Shown: positions 34,216-44,134, numbered from the stretch's first letter. The stretch: DNA of 64,000 nt from Sulfurimonas hongkongensis (GCF_000445475.1 NZ_AUPZ01000004.1:124001-188000); one strand, 5' to 3'. Translations and numbers: made by a program. The notes: a model not told the origin generated them from the letters alone.

Positions 34216-36534
34216 TTAAATATCCACTTTTGGCTCACTAAAAAAATAACCTTGAGAGTAGTCGATGCCTAACTCTATAACTTTATTTTGAATATTTTTA
34301 TTTTCCACAAATTCAGCAATGGTTTTTATATCCATTCTTTTAGCAAAGTCTACTATTGTTGATACAACTGCCTGTGCTTGTTTGTTTGTGTCTATCTCTT
34401 TTATGAGAGATCCATCAATCTTTATATAGTCAGCATTTAGCTTCATCAAGTAGTCAAAGTTGCTATAACCTGTACCAAAATCATCTATAGCTATCTTCGA
34501 ACCAAGCTCTTTTATTTTATTTATAAAACCTAAAACCGCTTTAAAATTTTCTATGGATTCAGTCTCTACTATCTCAAAAACAACTCTTGATGCAATGCTG
34601 TACTTAATGAGCATATTGTATATGTACTCTTTTATCTCATTGTTTAAAATATCTTCAATGGTTATATTTATAGAAAATTCAATGCTGCTATCTTTAAAGC
34701 GCTCAAAAGATTTTTCTATCATTATCTTAGTGATCGTTGAGTAGTATTTTGTCTTTTTTGAGATTTCTAAAAAGAAAAAAGGAGATATTAGTCTATCTTT
34801 ATCTTTCATTCTAACTAAGGATTCGTATTTTTCTATTTTGTTTGTTTTGTTATTGATAATAGGTTGGTAGACTGGTATAAAACTATCTTCAAAGATGGCT
34901 CCTCTTATCTTTTTTGTCCAGTAAATATTGTTCTCATACTCTTTGTTTAAAGATATAGCTTCACTAAAGACCACTATGTTTTCGTTGTTTCTTTTTGCAA
35001 CTTTTAAAGCCATATCTGCGCTTGGTAAAATCTTATCTTTACTCTCAAAAGAGACCCCAATGGTAAAGTTAAAGTTTAATTCTTCTTCATCAACTTCTAC
35101 AGATATATCAGCAAAAATATCTACTAGTTTATGTATGTTTTTTTCAAACTCATCTTTATCTATATCATGGTTAAATAAAACATACTCATCGCCTTGAATA
35201 TGGTATGTATAAGTATTTTTATGTCTAGTTACTCCTGATATATGTTGACCTACTTGTTTGATGATATAGTCTCCAACCTCATATCCATAAAAGTCATTGA
35301 GCTCTGAAAAATTATCTATGTTTATGATGGCAAGTGCTGGATTTGAACTGCGGCTGATGTCACGGATCAGCTTATATCTGTTTCCCAAGTTAGTTAGTGT
35401 GTCAGTATTTGCTATTTTATCAAGTTGTTTTTGTTGATTTATCATTTTAGTAATATCATGCCTAACTGCTATAAACTCAACAATATCTTGATTCTCATCT
35501 AAGATTGGTAAGATAGTTGAATCTACCCAATAGTCACTTAGTTTACCTCTGTTTTTTAAAATTCCTTTCCAGACTTTTTTATTGCCAATAGTCTTCCAAA
35601 GCTCTATGTATAGCTCTTTTGGGGTCTCTTTATGCCTTACAATATTATGTGATTTACCGATAACTTCTTCTGGCTTAAAGCCTGAAATATTATAAAAATA
35701 CTCATTTGCATAAATAATCTTCCCATTAAGGTCTGACTTTGTAACTATACTTGATTTGTCAAGCGCCAATTCATAGCTTCTTAAAAATGCAATATTTTGA
35801 TCTAATCTATATCTTGAATCTTTGATAGAACTTATCATATTGTTAAGGGTTGATGATAGAATCGCTAATTCTTTAGAGTCATAAGAAGGAATCTTACCTA
35901 TTGGTATGCCATCAGCTGTTTTATTATTAATTATTTTTATAATACTATTAAGAGGCTTTTGTACTATTTTGTGTATGACAAAATAGAGTACCAATAAGAC
36001 TATCATAGTGCTTAATAATGTAATTATTATACTGAGTGTAATGATGTTTTCTAGTTTTTCTTCTACTAAATCATAAGAAGCATAAATTGCTATATTGCCT
36101 AATTTTAAACCATTTTGATTATAAATATCATCTTTGATATTGAGATAAGAGTTATTTATCATTTCTTGATGAGTCTCATTGTTTTGGTCGTAATCTTCTA
36201 TCTTTTGATTATTGTTGATTTTACCAACTAAATATTTTGAGTTCAATATCTTTGCCATATTGTAATCTTCAACAACTATAGCTAGGGTATATTTACGATT
36301 TAGCTCATTTGCTATAAGATTTTCATACTCATGTACAGAGTATGAATCCATAAAAGGGTAAATACTGTTTTTTAGTAGTGATAGACTTGTTTTGACATCA
36401 CTTTTTATATCTTTAATAATTAGCTCTTTTGTTTGGTCGTAAAATATTTTACTTACTATCAAAACAGCAATAATTATCGTAAATGTAATTGCGAGAAAAA
36501 GTGTATAAAATATTGATTTTTGTCTATTTTTCAT
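34216..36534 (-). CDS. Membrane PAS-GGDEF-EAL protein, likely c-di-GMP phosphodiesterase
   Basis: A 772-residue inner-membrane protein. TM1 (about 8-30) and TM2 (about 167-190) flank a periplasmic domain; a HAMP-like linker (190-240) and a PAS domain (about 250-365) follow. The PAS has HNIVRHKETPKELYIELW, like the Aer flavin PAS. The GGDEF domain is degenerate (HIQGDEY in place of RYGGDEF, no RxxD site), so cyclase activity is doubtful. The EAL domain keeps catalytic residues: ESLVRM, SINIT, EIVETES, DDFGTGYSNF, KIDGSL, SQGYFFSEP. Phosphodiesterase activity is therefore the more likely one. The periplasmic binding-protein gene follows at 15 nt. Confidence 0.88.
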   Translation of the reverse strand: MKNRQKSIFYTLFLAITFTIIIAVLIVSKIFYDQTKELIIKDIKSDVKTSLSLLKNSIYPFMDSYSVHEYENLIANELNRKYTLAIVVEDYNMAKILNSKYLVGKINNNQKIEDYDQNNETHQEMINNSYLNIKDDIYNQNGLKLGNIAIYASYDLVEEKLENIITLSIIITLLSTMIVLLVLYFVIHKIVQKPLNSIIKIINNKTADGIPIGKIPSYDSKELAILSSTLNNMISSIKDSRYRLDQNIAFLRSYELALDKSSIVTKSDLNGKIIYANEYFYNISGFKPEEVIGKSHNIVRHKETPKELYIELWKTIGNKKVWKGILKNRGKLSDYWVDSTILPILDENQDIVEFIAVRHDITKMINQQKQLDKIANTDTLTNLGNRYKLIRDISRSSNPALAIINIDNFSELNDFYGYEVGDYIIKQVGQHISGVTRHKNTYTYHIQGDEYVLFNHDIDKDEFEKNIHKLVDIFADISVEVDEEELNFNFTIGVSFESKDKILPSADMALKVAKRNNENIVVFSEAISLNKEYENNIYWTKKIRGAIFEDSFIPVYQPIINNKTNKIEKYESLVRMKDKDRLISPFFFLEISKKTKYYSTITKIMIEKSFERFKDSSIEFSINITIEDILNNEIKEYIYNMLIKYSIASRVVFEIVETESIENFKAVLGFINKIKELGSKIAIDDFGTGYSNFDYLMKLNADYIKIDGSLIKEIDTNKQAQAVVSTIVDFAKRMDIKTIAEFVENKNIQNKVIELGIDYSQGYFFSEPKVDI

Positions 36535-36646
36535 TTATGCTCACAAAATCCTTAAGTCAAGTAATAGGGTTACTTTATCTAATTTTATATTAATAAGAAA
36601 TATGGTTTTAGTAAAGAAAAAGAGGGATTATACAAAAGTTTTTAGG

Positions 36647-36722
36647 TGGTGGCCAATCTCGGAATCGAACCAAGGACACAGTGATTTTCAGTCACTTGCT
36701 CTACCGACTGAGCTAATTGGCC
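36647..36722 (-). tRNA. tRNA-Phe(GAA), copy 1
   Basis: 76 nt with CCA encoded. On the minus strand it starts GGCCAATTAGCTCAGTCGG, has anticodon loop CTGAAAA (anticodon GAA), T-loop TTCGATT and ends ATTGGCCACCA. Acceptor stem GGCCAAT/ATTGGCC pairs fully. Confidence 0.96.
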
Positions 36723-36748
36723 ACAAAGTTGAGGTTTTTTAAAAGAGG

Positions 36749-36824
36749 TGGTGGCCTGTCTCGGAATCGAACCAAGGACACAGTGATTTTCAGTCACTTG
36801 CTCTACCGACTGAGCTAACAGGCC
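36749..36824 (-). tRNA. tRNA-Phe(GAA), copy 2
   Basis: 76 nt with CCA encoded, same anticodon loop and body as copy 1, but acceptor stem GGCCTGT/ACAGGCC. It is upstream of copy 1 in the likely shared transcript, 26 nt apart. Confidence 0.96.
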
Positions 36825-36851
36825 ATCTTTTAAAGAGCGAAATTGTATCTT

Positions 36852-38063
36852 TTAAGTACTGAATTTTAGCTTACGCACAGCATTTTTAAACTCATTACCT
36901 CTTTGCATGTAAGAGCTAAACTCATCGAGGCTAGAAGCTGCTGGAGAGAGTAGGGCAGTTTCATCTTTTTTTAATCTTTTATCTATTTTTGTTATAGCAC
37001 TAGATAGATTTTTACAGGTTGTAAACTCTATCTGATACTTTTGTGCAAGATTTGAGAGTTTTTCTTTGTTTGAGCCTATTGTGTAGATCTTAAGAGATAG
37101 ATTTTGCATATACTCAAATAACTCATCAAGTTCTACACCTTTGTCATCTCCGCCGAGTATCAGATGAATATATGAATCTTTATATCTCTTTAGTGCAACT
37201 ATAGTTGCGTCTATATTTGTCGCTTTTGTATCATTGACCCAGAGTCTTTGCTTTGCATCTCTTAACTCTTCTTGACGGTGTGCTTCAAGTGTAAATGTGT
37301 TGATTTTTTCATAGTTTATCTCATCAAACAAAATTTTATCAACTGCCATAGCTAAGAGTGCATCAGCTAAAAAAGCGCCTTTAAACTTTACTTTGTTCGC
37401 ATCTATATCAAAATACTCAGCAAGTGAAGTTTCATCTTTGTAAGTGATAAGATGTGCATCTGTTGGTGTATCTTTATAAGCTTCTGGGATTATTGCAACT
37501 TCGCCTTCTCTCATAAAAGAGAGTGGTTTTAGCTTCGCATTTACATAATCTTTCATACTTCCATGCCAGCTTACATGGTCAGGGCTTAAAGGAAGAAGAA
37601 CATAGATATTTGGTGCTGCTTTATTTGTGTAGTGCAGAGTAAAAGAGCTAGTCTCAAGTAGCCATATCTTTGCATCTTTATCTAGTAAAGCTAAGGGAGT
37701 GCCAATATTTCCACCACAAACACTTCCCTTAGACGCCAAGAGATGTTGCATCATTTGAGTTGTTGTAGTCTTTCCGTTTGTTCCACTTATCCAAACTTTT
37801 AAGGGACTTACATCTGCAAAATAGTCATATTCGCTTATAAGATTTTTAGATATTTTTATAAGTGTGTTTGATGGAGAGATGCCAGGTGAGGAAATCTCTA
37901 AGCAAGAGTATTTTGGGTTAAATTCATTTGATGGTTTTATCATAAATCCATCTTCATCACGAAAAGGTTTTAGACATTTGTCATCATAAAAGGTAGCATT
38001 TTTTACAACTTTTGCTAAAGCTTTTGTGGTTTTTCCGTAGCCAAATAGTGAGACTTTTTGCAT
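36852..38063 (-). CDS. murD: UDP-N-acetylmuramoyl-L-alanine:D-glutamate ligase
   Basis: Adds D-glutamate in peptidoglycan precursor synthesis in the cytoplasm. The 403 residues start with the UMP-binding domain (VSLFGYGKTTKALAKVV), then the ATP loop SGTNGKTTTTQMMQHLL near 91, LLPLSPDHVSWHGSM near 158 and the NDTKATN/IHLILGGDDKGVE segments of the C-terminal domain. It is somewhat shorter than the E. coli enzyme (438). It follows mraY with no gap (38063/38064), so the two are translationally coupled. The tRNA-Phe genes follow. Confidence 0.94.
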   Translation of the reverse strand: MQKVSLFGYGKTTKALAKVVKNATFYDDKCLKPFRDEDGFMIKPSNEFNPKYSCLEISSPGISPSNTLIKISKNLISEYDYFADVSPLKVWISGTNGKTTTTQMMQHLLASKGSVCGGNIGTPLALLDKDAKIWLLETSSFTLHYTNKAAPNIYVLLPLSPDHVSWHGSMKDYVNAKLKPLSFMREGEVAIIPEAYKDTPTDAHLITYKDETSLAEYFDIDANKVKFKGAFLADALLAMAVDKILFDEINYEKINTFTLEAHRQEELRDAKQRLWVNDTKATNIDATIVALKRYKDSYIHLILGGDDKGVELDELFEYMQNLSLKIYTIGSNKEKLSNLAQKYQIEFTTCKNLSSAITKIDKRLKKDETALLSPAASSLDEFSSYMQRGNEFKNAVRKLKFST

Positions 38064-39125
38064 CTAGCGAATCTTCAGTGTGATAAGAGCGACAAGATTT
38101 GATAAAATTGCGATAATCCAAAACCTAACTATAATCTTGTTCTCAGCCCACTTTTTCATCTCAAAATGATGATGAATCGGAGCCATTAAAAAGACTCGTT
38201 TGTTTCTGAGTTTATAACTTCCAACTTGCAAAATTACTGAAACTGTCTCTATAACAAAAATAGAGCCTATAAGAAGAAGAAGTATCTCATTTTTAGAGAT
38301 AATGGCAAGATAGCCCAAAAATGCACCAACAGTTAAAGAGCCACTATCTCCCATAAAAACCTCGGCTGGATGGCAGTTGTACCACAAAAACCCAGTCAAA
38401 GCTCCCATCAAAGCACTAGCTACAATGGCTACTTCACCCACATCAAAGTTTGGCATTAAAAGATAAGAGCTTATAACTGCGTTGCCTGTGAAGTAGATGA
38501 TGATACTAAAAGATGCAAGTGCTGCAAGGGATGGAACTGTAGCTAAGCCATCAAGCCCATCAGTTAAATTTACTGCGTTTGAAGTTGAGACGATGACTAT
38601 AGACCAAAATATCATCGAGAACATTCCCATATCCAAGACTGGATTTTTCAAAAACGGTATGTAGAGTTCAGTGTTTAGCTCGGCACTAAGACATAAATAA
38701 ACTGTTATAGCGATGGACGCTAGTATCTGTAAGAGTAGTTTTGTTCTTGCCTTTAACCCCGCTCCATTTTGGCTCTTTTTTATTTTTGCTATGTCATCTT
38801 TAAAGCCTATAAGAACAAAAAGAACAAGCGTGAGAATGGCTCCGATGGCGAACATATTGGAAAACTTTATAGTAAGAAGAGATGCTAGTATAGTAGCACT
38901 TACAAAGACTATACCGCCCATAGTTGGAGTTTTTTCTTTTTGTCTATGTCCTTGTGGAGCAAGATCGTAGATGGGTTGAACGCTTGAGTTTTTTTGTGCC
39001 CATCTTATAAACTTTGGCATTAAAAATAGAGTGAAAAAAAGAGCTAAGAAGAATGAAATTCCTGCCCTAATAGTAATGTAGCCGAGTATATTTATATTTA
39101 GTAATTCATGAAGAGCATATAGCAA
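38064..39125 (-). CDS. mraY: Phospho-N-acetylmuramoyl-pentapeptide transferase
   Basis: Makes lipid I in the inner membrane. The 353 residues have about ten helices and the family motifs TPTMGGIVF near 68, STSNAVNLTDGLDGLA near 180 and VFMGDSGSLTVGAFL near 255, with FLMAPIHHHFEMK near 315. The start is TTG at 39125, preceded by AAGGAAC; the first ATG-like sequence nearby is out of frame. The N-terminus (LYALHELLNINILGYITIRAG) fits the family. murD follows immediately. Confidence 0.95.
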   Translation of the reverse strand: MLYALHELLNINILGYITIRAGISFFLALFFTLFLMPKFIRWAQKNSSVQPIYDLAPQGHRQKEKTPTMGGIVFVSATILASLLTIKFSNMFAIGAILTLVLFVLIGFKDDIAKIKKSQNGAGLKARTKLLLQILASIAITVYLCLSAELNTELYIPFLKNPVLDMGMFSMIFWSIVIVSTSNAVNLTDGLDGLATVPSLAALASFSIIIYFTGNAVISSYLLMPNFDVGEVAIVASALMGALTGFLWYNCHPAEVFMGDSGSLTVGAFLGYLAIISKNEILLLLIGSIFVIETVSVILQVGSYKLRNKRVFLMAPIHHHFEMKKWAENKIIVRFWIIAILSNLVALITLKIR

Positions 39126-39266
39126 AGTGGTTAGTTCCTTAGTTGTTTAGAAGTGACATTATAGATGTTTTATTGTAAAAGTATGATAAAGTGAAAATAT
39201 TTTATTACATTTGGTCATTTTTGAAAAAAGAGTATAATTACAAAATTTTACAAAAAGGGAGTAGAT

Positions 39267-40742
39267 TTGTCAAAAAAAGCTGTTTTAGTCATAACAGATG
39301 GCATAGGTTATAGCACAAAAAACGAGCATAACGCATTTTACAAAGCTAAAAAACCTACTTATGACAAACTTTTTAAAGAAGTGCCACACTCTTTTATAGA
39401 GACCTCAGGACTAAGTGTTGGTCTTCCTAAAGGGCAGATGGGAAATTCTGAGGTTGGTCATATGAGCATAGGAAGTGGCAGAGTTTTGTATCAAGATCTT
39501 GTTAAAATCTCTTTAGCATTAAGCGAGAAAACACTAGAATCAAATGAAGTTTTACAATCACTTTTTAACAAATCATCAAGACTACATCTCATTGGGCTTA
39601 TGAGTGATGGCGGAGTTCACTCTCACATAGACCATTTTATAGGGCTTGCAAATATTGCAGCAAAAAACAATAAAGAAGTTTTTTTGCATCTTATAACAGA
39701 TGGTAGAGATGTCTCTCCAACTTCTGCAAAAAGGTTCCTTGAATCTTTAGAGTCCCAAATAGATAAAAGTGTAAAGATAGCAACTATTTCTGGGCGCTTT
39801 TTTGCAATGGATAGAGATAACCGCTGGGATAGAGTCCAAAAAGCCTATGAAGCTATGGTAGACGCAAAGCCAAAAACAAACTTAAGTGCAAGTTCTTATA
39901 TAGACACATCTTATGCTAAAGGCGAGACGGATGAGTTTATAGAGCCTGTCGCATTTGAAGATTATAACGGTGTTACAGATGGAGATAGCATCTTAACTAT
40001 AAACTTTAGAAGTGATAGGATGAGAGAGCTAGTAACTGCTCTTGGAAGTAGTAAATTTGATAGCTTTAAAGGCACTAAAAAAAGAGTTAATTTAGCGACT
40101 ATGACAGAGTATGATAAATCTTTTTCTTATCCAGTTTTGTTTTTAAAAGAGCCTCCAAAAAATACTCTAGCTGAGGTAATAGCGTCAAAGGGATTAAGAC
40201 AACTCCACACAGCTGAGACAGAAAAGTATGCTCATGTTACATTTTTTCTAAATGGCGGTATCGATGAGCCTTATGAGAATGAGACAAGAGTTCTTATCCC
40301 CTCACCTGATGTAAAAACTTACGATATGAAACCAGAGATGAGTGCAAAAGAGGTTGGGGATGTTGTTCTTAGTGCTATGGGTGAGGAGTATGACTTTGTA
40401 GTTGTAAACTTTGCAAATGGTGATATGGTAGGACATACTGGGAATGAGAAAGCCGCAATTTTGGCAGTTGAGGCTGTAGATGCAGAGTTAGGACGCATAC
40501 TAAAATGTGCAAAAGAGCAAGGCTACTCTGTAGTTATTACATCTGATCATGGAAATTGTGAAGAGATGAAAAATGATGATGGAAGTATCCTAACAAACCA
40601 TACAGTTGGAAAAGTCTGGTGTTTTGTAGTCGCCCAGGGAGTCACAAAAGTAGAAGATGGAGGACTAAACAACATAGCTCCAACAGTTTTAAAACTCATG
40701 GATATAGAGATACCAAAAGAGATGGATAGTAGTTTGGTTTAA
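39267..40742 (+). CDS. gpmI: 2,3-bisphosphoglycerate-independent phosphoglycerate mutase
   Basis: Interconverts 3- and 2-phosphoglycerate. The 491 residues show VLVITDGIGYS at the start, the nucleophile Ser in GQMGNSEVGHMSIG near 62, ITDGRDVSP near 147, SGRFFAMDRDNRWDR near 178 and the metal-site VITSDHGNCEEM near 428, so both manganese sites look intact. The start is TTG with AAGGGAG 5-10 nt before it. It is transcribed alone, divergent from mraY; a hairpin follows the stop. Confidence 0.96.
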   Translation: MSKKAVLVITDGIGYSTKNEHNAFYKAKKPTYDKLFKEVPHSFIETSGLSVGLPKGQMGNSEVGHMSIGSGRVLYQDLVKISLALSEKTLESNEVLQSLFNKSSRLHLIGLMSDGGVHSHIDHFIGLANIAAKNNKEVFLHLITDGRDVSPTSAKRFLESLESQIDKSVKIATISGRFFAMDRDNRWDRVQKAYEAMVDAKPKTNLSASSYIDTSYAKGETDEFIEPVAFEDYNGVTDGDSILTINFRSDRMRELVTALGSSKFDSFKGTKKRVNLATMTEYDKSFSYPVLFLKEPPKNTLAEVIASKGLRQLHTAETEKYAHVTFFLNGGIDEPYENETRVLIPSPDVKTYDMKPEMSAKEVGDVVLSAMGEEYDFVVVNFANGDMVGHTGNEKAAILAVEAVDAELGRILKCAKEQGYSVVITSDHGNCEEMKNDDGSILTNHTVGKVWCFVVAQGVTKVEDGGLNNIAPTVLKLMDIEIPKEMDSSLV

Positions 40743-40751
40743 ACATTGGGC

Positions 40752-40765
40752 GAGGTTGAAACCTC
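40752..40765 (+). terminator. Short hairpin after gpmI
   Basis: GAGGTT-GA-AACCTC (effectively a 5-bp stem with a TGAA loop), 9 nt past the gpmI stop. The same GAGGTT/AACCTC arms recur in a longer palindrome at 63783-63800. No T-run follows, so termination is inferred. Confidence 0.35.
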
Positions 40766-40845
40766 ACTTCCAGAAGGTGTGACAAACTGCTCTTGTTTAC
40801 AAGTTCTAAGAGTGTGAAATTATAAAATAAATTAAAGGAAAAGTA

Positions 40846-41592
40846 GTGAAATTTAGCGGAAAAAATGTTTTAGTTACAGGTTCTAGTCGTGGGATTGGTG
40901 CTGAGATTGCAAAGACTTTGGCTGGTTATGGTTTAAAAGTTTGGATTAATTATAGAAGTGGTGCAAAAGAAGCTGATGCCATAAAGGATAACATAGAAGA
41001 AAGTGGTGGCAGGGCTGCTGTTATTGGCTTTGATGTTAGTGATGAGGTTGCATTTGTAGATGCCATTAAGACTATAGTAGATTGTGATGGGGAACTTTCA
41101 TATCTTGTAAATAATGCTGGCATTACAAATGATAAACTTGCACTTCGTATGAAAACAGAGGAGTTTATGAGCGTTATAAATGCTAACTTAGCGTCTTGTT
41201 TTATAGGATGTCGTGAAGCTATGAAAGTTATGAGAAAGAAAAAGTTTGGCTCAGTTGTAAACATCGCATCCATCGTAGGAGAGACGGGAAATGCTGGACA
41301 AACAAATTATGCAGCCTCAAAAGGTGGAGTTATTGCGATGAGCAAGAGTTTTGCAATAGAAGCAGCAACAAGTGGCATCCGTTACAACACCATAACTCCA
41401 GGTTTTATTGCAACCCAGATGACAGATACCCTAAGTGATGAAGTAAAGGAGAGTTTTACATCTAAGATACCGATGAGACGCTTTGGAGACGCAAAAGAAG
41501 TAGCAGAAGCAACAGCCTTTTTACTCTCGGATCACTCTAGTTATATAACAGGTGAAACACTAAAAGTTAATGGTGGCATGAACATGGCGTAA
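40846..41592 (+). CDS. fabG: 3-oxoacyl-ACP reductase
   Basis: NADPH-dependent reductase of the fatty acid elongation cycle. The 248 residues have the Rossmann motif [13 protein letters not shown] near 11, NNAGITND near 92, Ser in [11 protein letters not shown] near 145, and the catalytic YAASKGG near 156. The start is GTG at 40846 after AAAGGAAAAG. It opens the fabG-acpP-fabF-accA cluster. Confidence 0.95.
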   Translation: MKFSGKNVLVTGSSRGIGAEIAKTLAGYGLKVWINYRSGAKEADAIKDNIEESGGRAAVIGFDVSDEVAFVDAIKTIVDCDGELSYLVNNAGITNDKLALRMKTEEFMSVINANLASCFIGCREAMKVMRKKKFGSVVNIASIVGETGNAGQTNYAASKGGVIAMSKSFAIEAATSGIRYNTITPGFIATQMTDTLSDEVKESFTSKIPMRRFGDAKEVAEATAFLLSDHSSYITGETLKVNGGMNMA

Positions 41593-41656
41593 TAGTTTAT
41601 TTAAGTTAAATATGTTACAATTTCGCGATTTTATAATAAAAAAAATAGGAGCTATA

Positions 41657-41884
41657 ATGGCACTTTTAGACGATATTAAAGAAGTAGTAGTTGAGCAACT
41701 CAGCGTTAATGCAGATGAAGTAAAAGAGGACGCAAAGTTCGTTGAAGATTTAGGTGCTGATAGCCTTGATGTAGTTGAACTAGTAATGGCTCTTGAAGAG
41801 AAATTTGATATCGAGATTCCTGATGATGAAGCAGAGAAGATTCAAACTGTTAAAGATGTTGTTGATTATATAGAAAATAAATAA
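41657..41884 (+). CDS. acpP: Acyl carrier protein
   Basis: Carries growing acyl chains on a phosphopantetheine arm. The 75 acidic residues start [15 protein letters not shown] and contain the modified Ser in [17 protein letters not shown] 41657 is 6 nt after ATAGGAGC; the frame is open further upstream, but that part is not ACP. An intrinsic terminator lies just past the stop, which may keep acpP expressed above its neighbours. Confidence 0.97.
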   Translation: MALLDDIKEVVVEQLSVNADEVKEDAKFVEDLGADSLDVVELVMALEEKFDIEIPDDEAEKIQTVKDVVDYIENK

Positions 41885-41904
41885 TCATACTAAAATATTT
41901 TTAG

Positions 41905-41937
41905 AACTCAGTTTGCAACTTTGCAACTGAGTTTTTT
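41905..41937 (+). terminator. Intrinsic terminator between acpP and fabF
   Basis: AACTCAGTT (41905-41913) and AACTGAGTT (41925-41933) form a perfect 9-bp stem followed by a T-run (GTTTTTTAG). It lies 21 nt past the acpP stop and 38 nt before fabF, a good candidate for partial termination inside the operon. Confidence 0.85.
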
Positions 41938-41974
41938 AGAGTATTTTATAAATTTTGTGATGGAGAGTTTTTTT

Positions 41975-43186
41975 ATGAGAAGAGTTGTAGTAACTGGTAT
42001 AGGTATGATAAATGCAGTTGGTAATGATAAAGAGAGTTCGTTTAAGGCTATGTGTGATGGCAAATGTGGCATAGATGAGATTACTCTTTTTGATGCATCT
42101 GAGTACTCTGTTAGAATCGCAGGAGAAGTAAAAAACTTTGATGCATCAACAGTTATGGCACCTAAAGAAGTTAAAAAAGCAGATAGATTTATTCATCTTG
42201 GACTAAAAGCTGCAGCAGAAGCTATGGAAGATGCAAATCTTCCACAAGACACAGATATGGATAGATTTGGTATCAGTGCAGGCTCTGGCATCGGAGGTCT
42301 TCCTGCTATTGAGAAAAACTCTATTATTCTTGCAACTAAAGGTCCTAGAAGGATATCTCCATTTTTTATTCCATCAGCATTAGTTAATATGCTTGGCGGT
42401 TTTGTCTCAATAAAGCATGGAACAAAGGGTCCTAACTTATCGAGTGTAACTGCTTGTGCAGCTGGAACTCACGCTATAAGCGAAGCGGTTAAAACTATTA
42501 TGTGCAATGGTGCAGATAAGATGTTAGTAGTATCAGCCGAGTGTGCAGTTACTGGTGCTGGAGTTGGTGGGTTTGCGGCTATGAAAGCACTCTCAACTAA
42601 CAATGAAAATCCAAAAGAGGCTTCTCGTCCTTTTGATTCTGCTCGTGATGGCTTTGTTATGGGCGAAGGTGCTGCAGCTTTAGTTTTAGAAAGTTATGAG
42701 GATGCAGTTGCAAGAGGTGCAAATATTTACGGTGAAATTATAGGCTTTGGTGAGAGTGGCGATGCTAATCACATAACAACACCTAGCCTTGATGGTCCAG
42801 CTCGTGCTATGATGGCAGCTTATAAAATGGCAGGTGAGCCTAAAATCGACTATATAAATGCACACGGAACAAGCACACCTATCAATGATAAAAACGAAAC
42901 TGCCGCAGTAAAAGAACTTTTGGGCAAAAATTTTCCTCCAATGAGCTCTATAAAAGGTCAAATAGGCCACTGTTTAGGTGCAGCTGGTGGAATAGAAGCT
43001 GTTGCTTGTTTGATGGCAATGAGAGATGGCATCATCCCTCCAACTATTAACTATACAACTCCAGATGAAGCTTGTGATCTTGACTATGTTCCTAACACTT
43101 CAAGAAAAGCAGATCTAAATGTAGTTATGAGTAACTCTTTTGGTTTTGGTGGAACTAATGGTGTTTTAATCTTTAAAAAACTCTAA
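41975..43186 (+). CDS. fabF: 3-oxoacyl-ACP synthase II
   Basis: Condensing enzyme that elongates acyl-ACP with malonyl-ACP. The 403 residues start MRRVVVTGIGMINAVGND. The catalytic Cys is in SVTACAAGTHAISEAV near 162, with His in INAHGTSTPINDKNE near 295 and IGHCLGAAGGIEA near 331. ATG 41975 has GGAGAG 9 nt upstream; an upstream extension of the frame is unlike FabF. accA follows after 12 nt. Confidence 0.96.
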   Translation: MRRVVVTGIGMINAVGNDKESSFKAMCDGKCGIDEITLFDASEYSVRIAGEVKNFDASTVMAPKEVKKADRFIHLGLKAAAEAMEDANLPQDTDMDRFGISAGSGIGGLPAIEKNSIILATKGPRRISPFFIPSALVNMLGGFVSIKHGTKGPNLSSVTACAAGTHAISEAVKTIMCNGADKMLVVSAECAVTGAGVGGFAAMKALSTNNENPKEASRPFDSARDGFVMGEGAAALVLESYEDAVARGANIYGEIIGFGESGDANHITTPSLDGPARAMMAAYKMAGEPKIDYINAHGTSTPINDKNETAAVKELLGKNFPPMSSIKGQIGHCLGAAGGIEAVACLMAMRDGIIPPTINYTTPDEACDLDYVPNTSRKADLNVVMSNSFGFGGTNGVLIFKKL

Positions 43187-43198
43187 AAAAGGACTCAA

Positions 43199-44134
43199 AT
43201 GGCAACATATTTAGATTTTGAATATAAGATCAAATTTATTCAAGAAGATATAATCTCTGCTCGTGTTCGTCATGATGAGATCGAAGTAGAGAAACTTCAA
43301 GCAAATCTTGATAAGGAAGTTAATAAAACTTTTAGTAATCTAACTCCTTTTCAACAACTCCAGCTTGCTCGTCATATAGATAGACCTTATGCGCTTGACT
43401 ATATCAACATGATTATGCGCGATAAATATGAGATCCATGGAGATAGACACTTTCGCGATGATGCTGCAATCTTGTGCTATATCGGCTATATCGGTGATGA
43501 GAGGGCTGTGGTTATTGGAGAGCAAAAGGGTCGTGGAACTAAAAATAAGATAAGAAGAAACTTTGGTATGCCCCATCCTGAGGGTTACAGAAAAGCTCTT
43601 CGTGCTGCAAAGTTAGCGGAGAAGTTTAATCTTCCTCTTTTGATGTTAGTAGATACTCCGGGCGCATATCCAGGTTTGGGTGCAGAAGAGAGAAACCAAA
43701 GCGAAGCGATTGCAAGAAATCTTTTAGAGCTTTCAGAACTTGATACCGAGAGTGTCTCTATAGTTATCGGTGAAGGTGGAAGTGGTGGAGCTTTGGCTAT
43801 CGGTGTTGCTGATAGATTTGCTATGATGCGTTACTCTGTTTTTAGTGTTATCTCGCCTGAGGGCTGCTCTGCAATACTTTGGAATGACCCTAAAAAAGCA
43901 GAAGCTGCTACAAACGCTATGAAAATCACAAGTGGAGACCTAAAAAAACTTGGACTTATAGATGACATCATAGATGAGCCACTTATTGGTGCTCATAGAG
44001 ATAAAGAGGCTGCAGCTGCGGCTATCGCTGATTATTTCTTATCTAGCGTTAAAACACTTAGAGATATGAGTAAAGAGGATAGGCTTCAAGCTAGATATGA
44101 AAAACTAACAGGTATCGGCGCTTACGCAGAGTAA
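43199..44134 (+). CDS. accA: Acetyl-CoA carboxylase carboxyltransferase subunit alpha
   Basis: Moves the carboxyl group from biotin to acetyl-CoA, giving malonyl-CoA. The 311 residues contain the AccA signatures [60 protein letters not shown] and [16 protein letters not shown]. The length is standard (E. coli 319). GGAC precedes the start. It completes the fabG-acpP-fabF-accA group; its 3' end overlaps the convergent exonuclease gene by 13 nt. Confidence 0.97.
   Translation: MATYLDFEYKIKFIQEDIISARVRHDEIEVEKLQANLDKEVNKTFSNLTPFQQLQLARHIDRPYALDYINMIMRDKYEIHGDRHFRDDAAILCYIGYIGDERAVVIGEQKGRGTKNKIRRNFGMPHPEGYRKALRAAKLAEKFNLPLLMLVDTPGAYPGLGAEERNQSEAIARNLLELSELDTESVSIVIGEGGSGGALAIGVADRFAMMRYSVFSVISPEGCSAILWNDPKKAEAATNAMKITSGDLKKLGLIDDIIDEPLIGAHRDKEAAAAAIADYFLSSVKTLRDMSKEDRLQARYEKLTGIGAYAE

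Noticed and set aside
36647-36824. The two tRNAs as different amino acid types
   Set aside because: Both have anticodon loop CTGAAAA, so both are tRNA-Phe; only acceptor-stem pairs differ.
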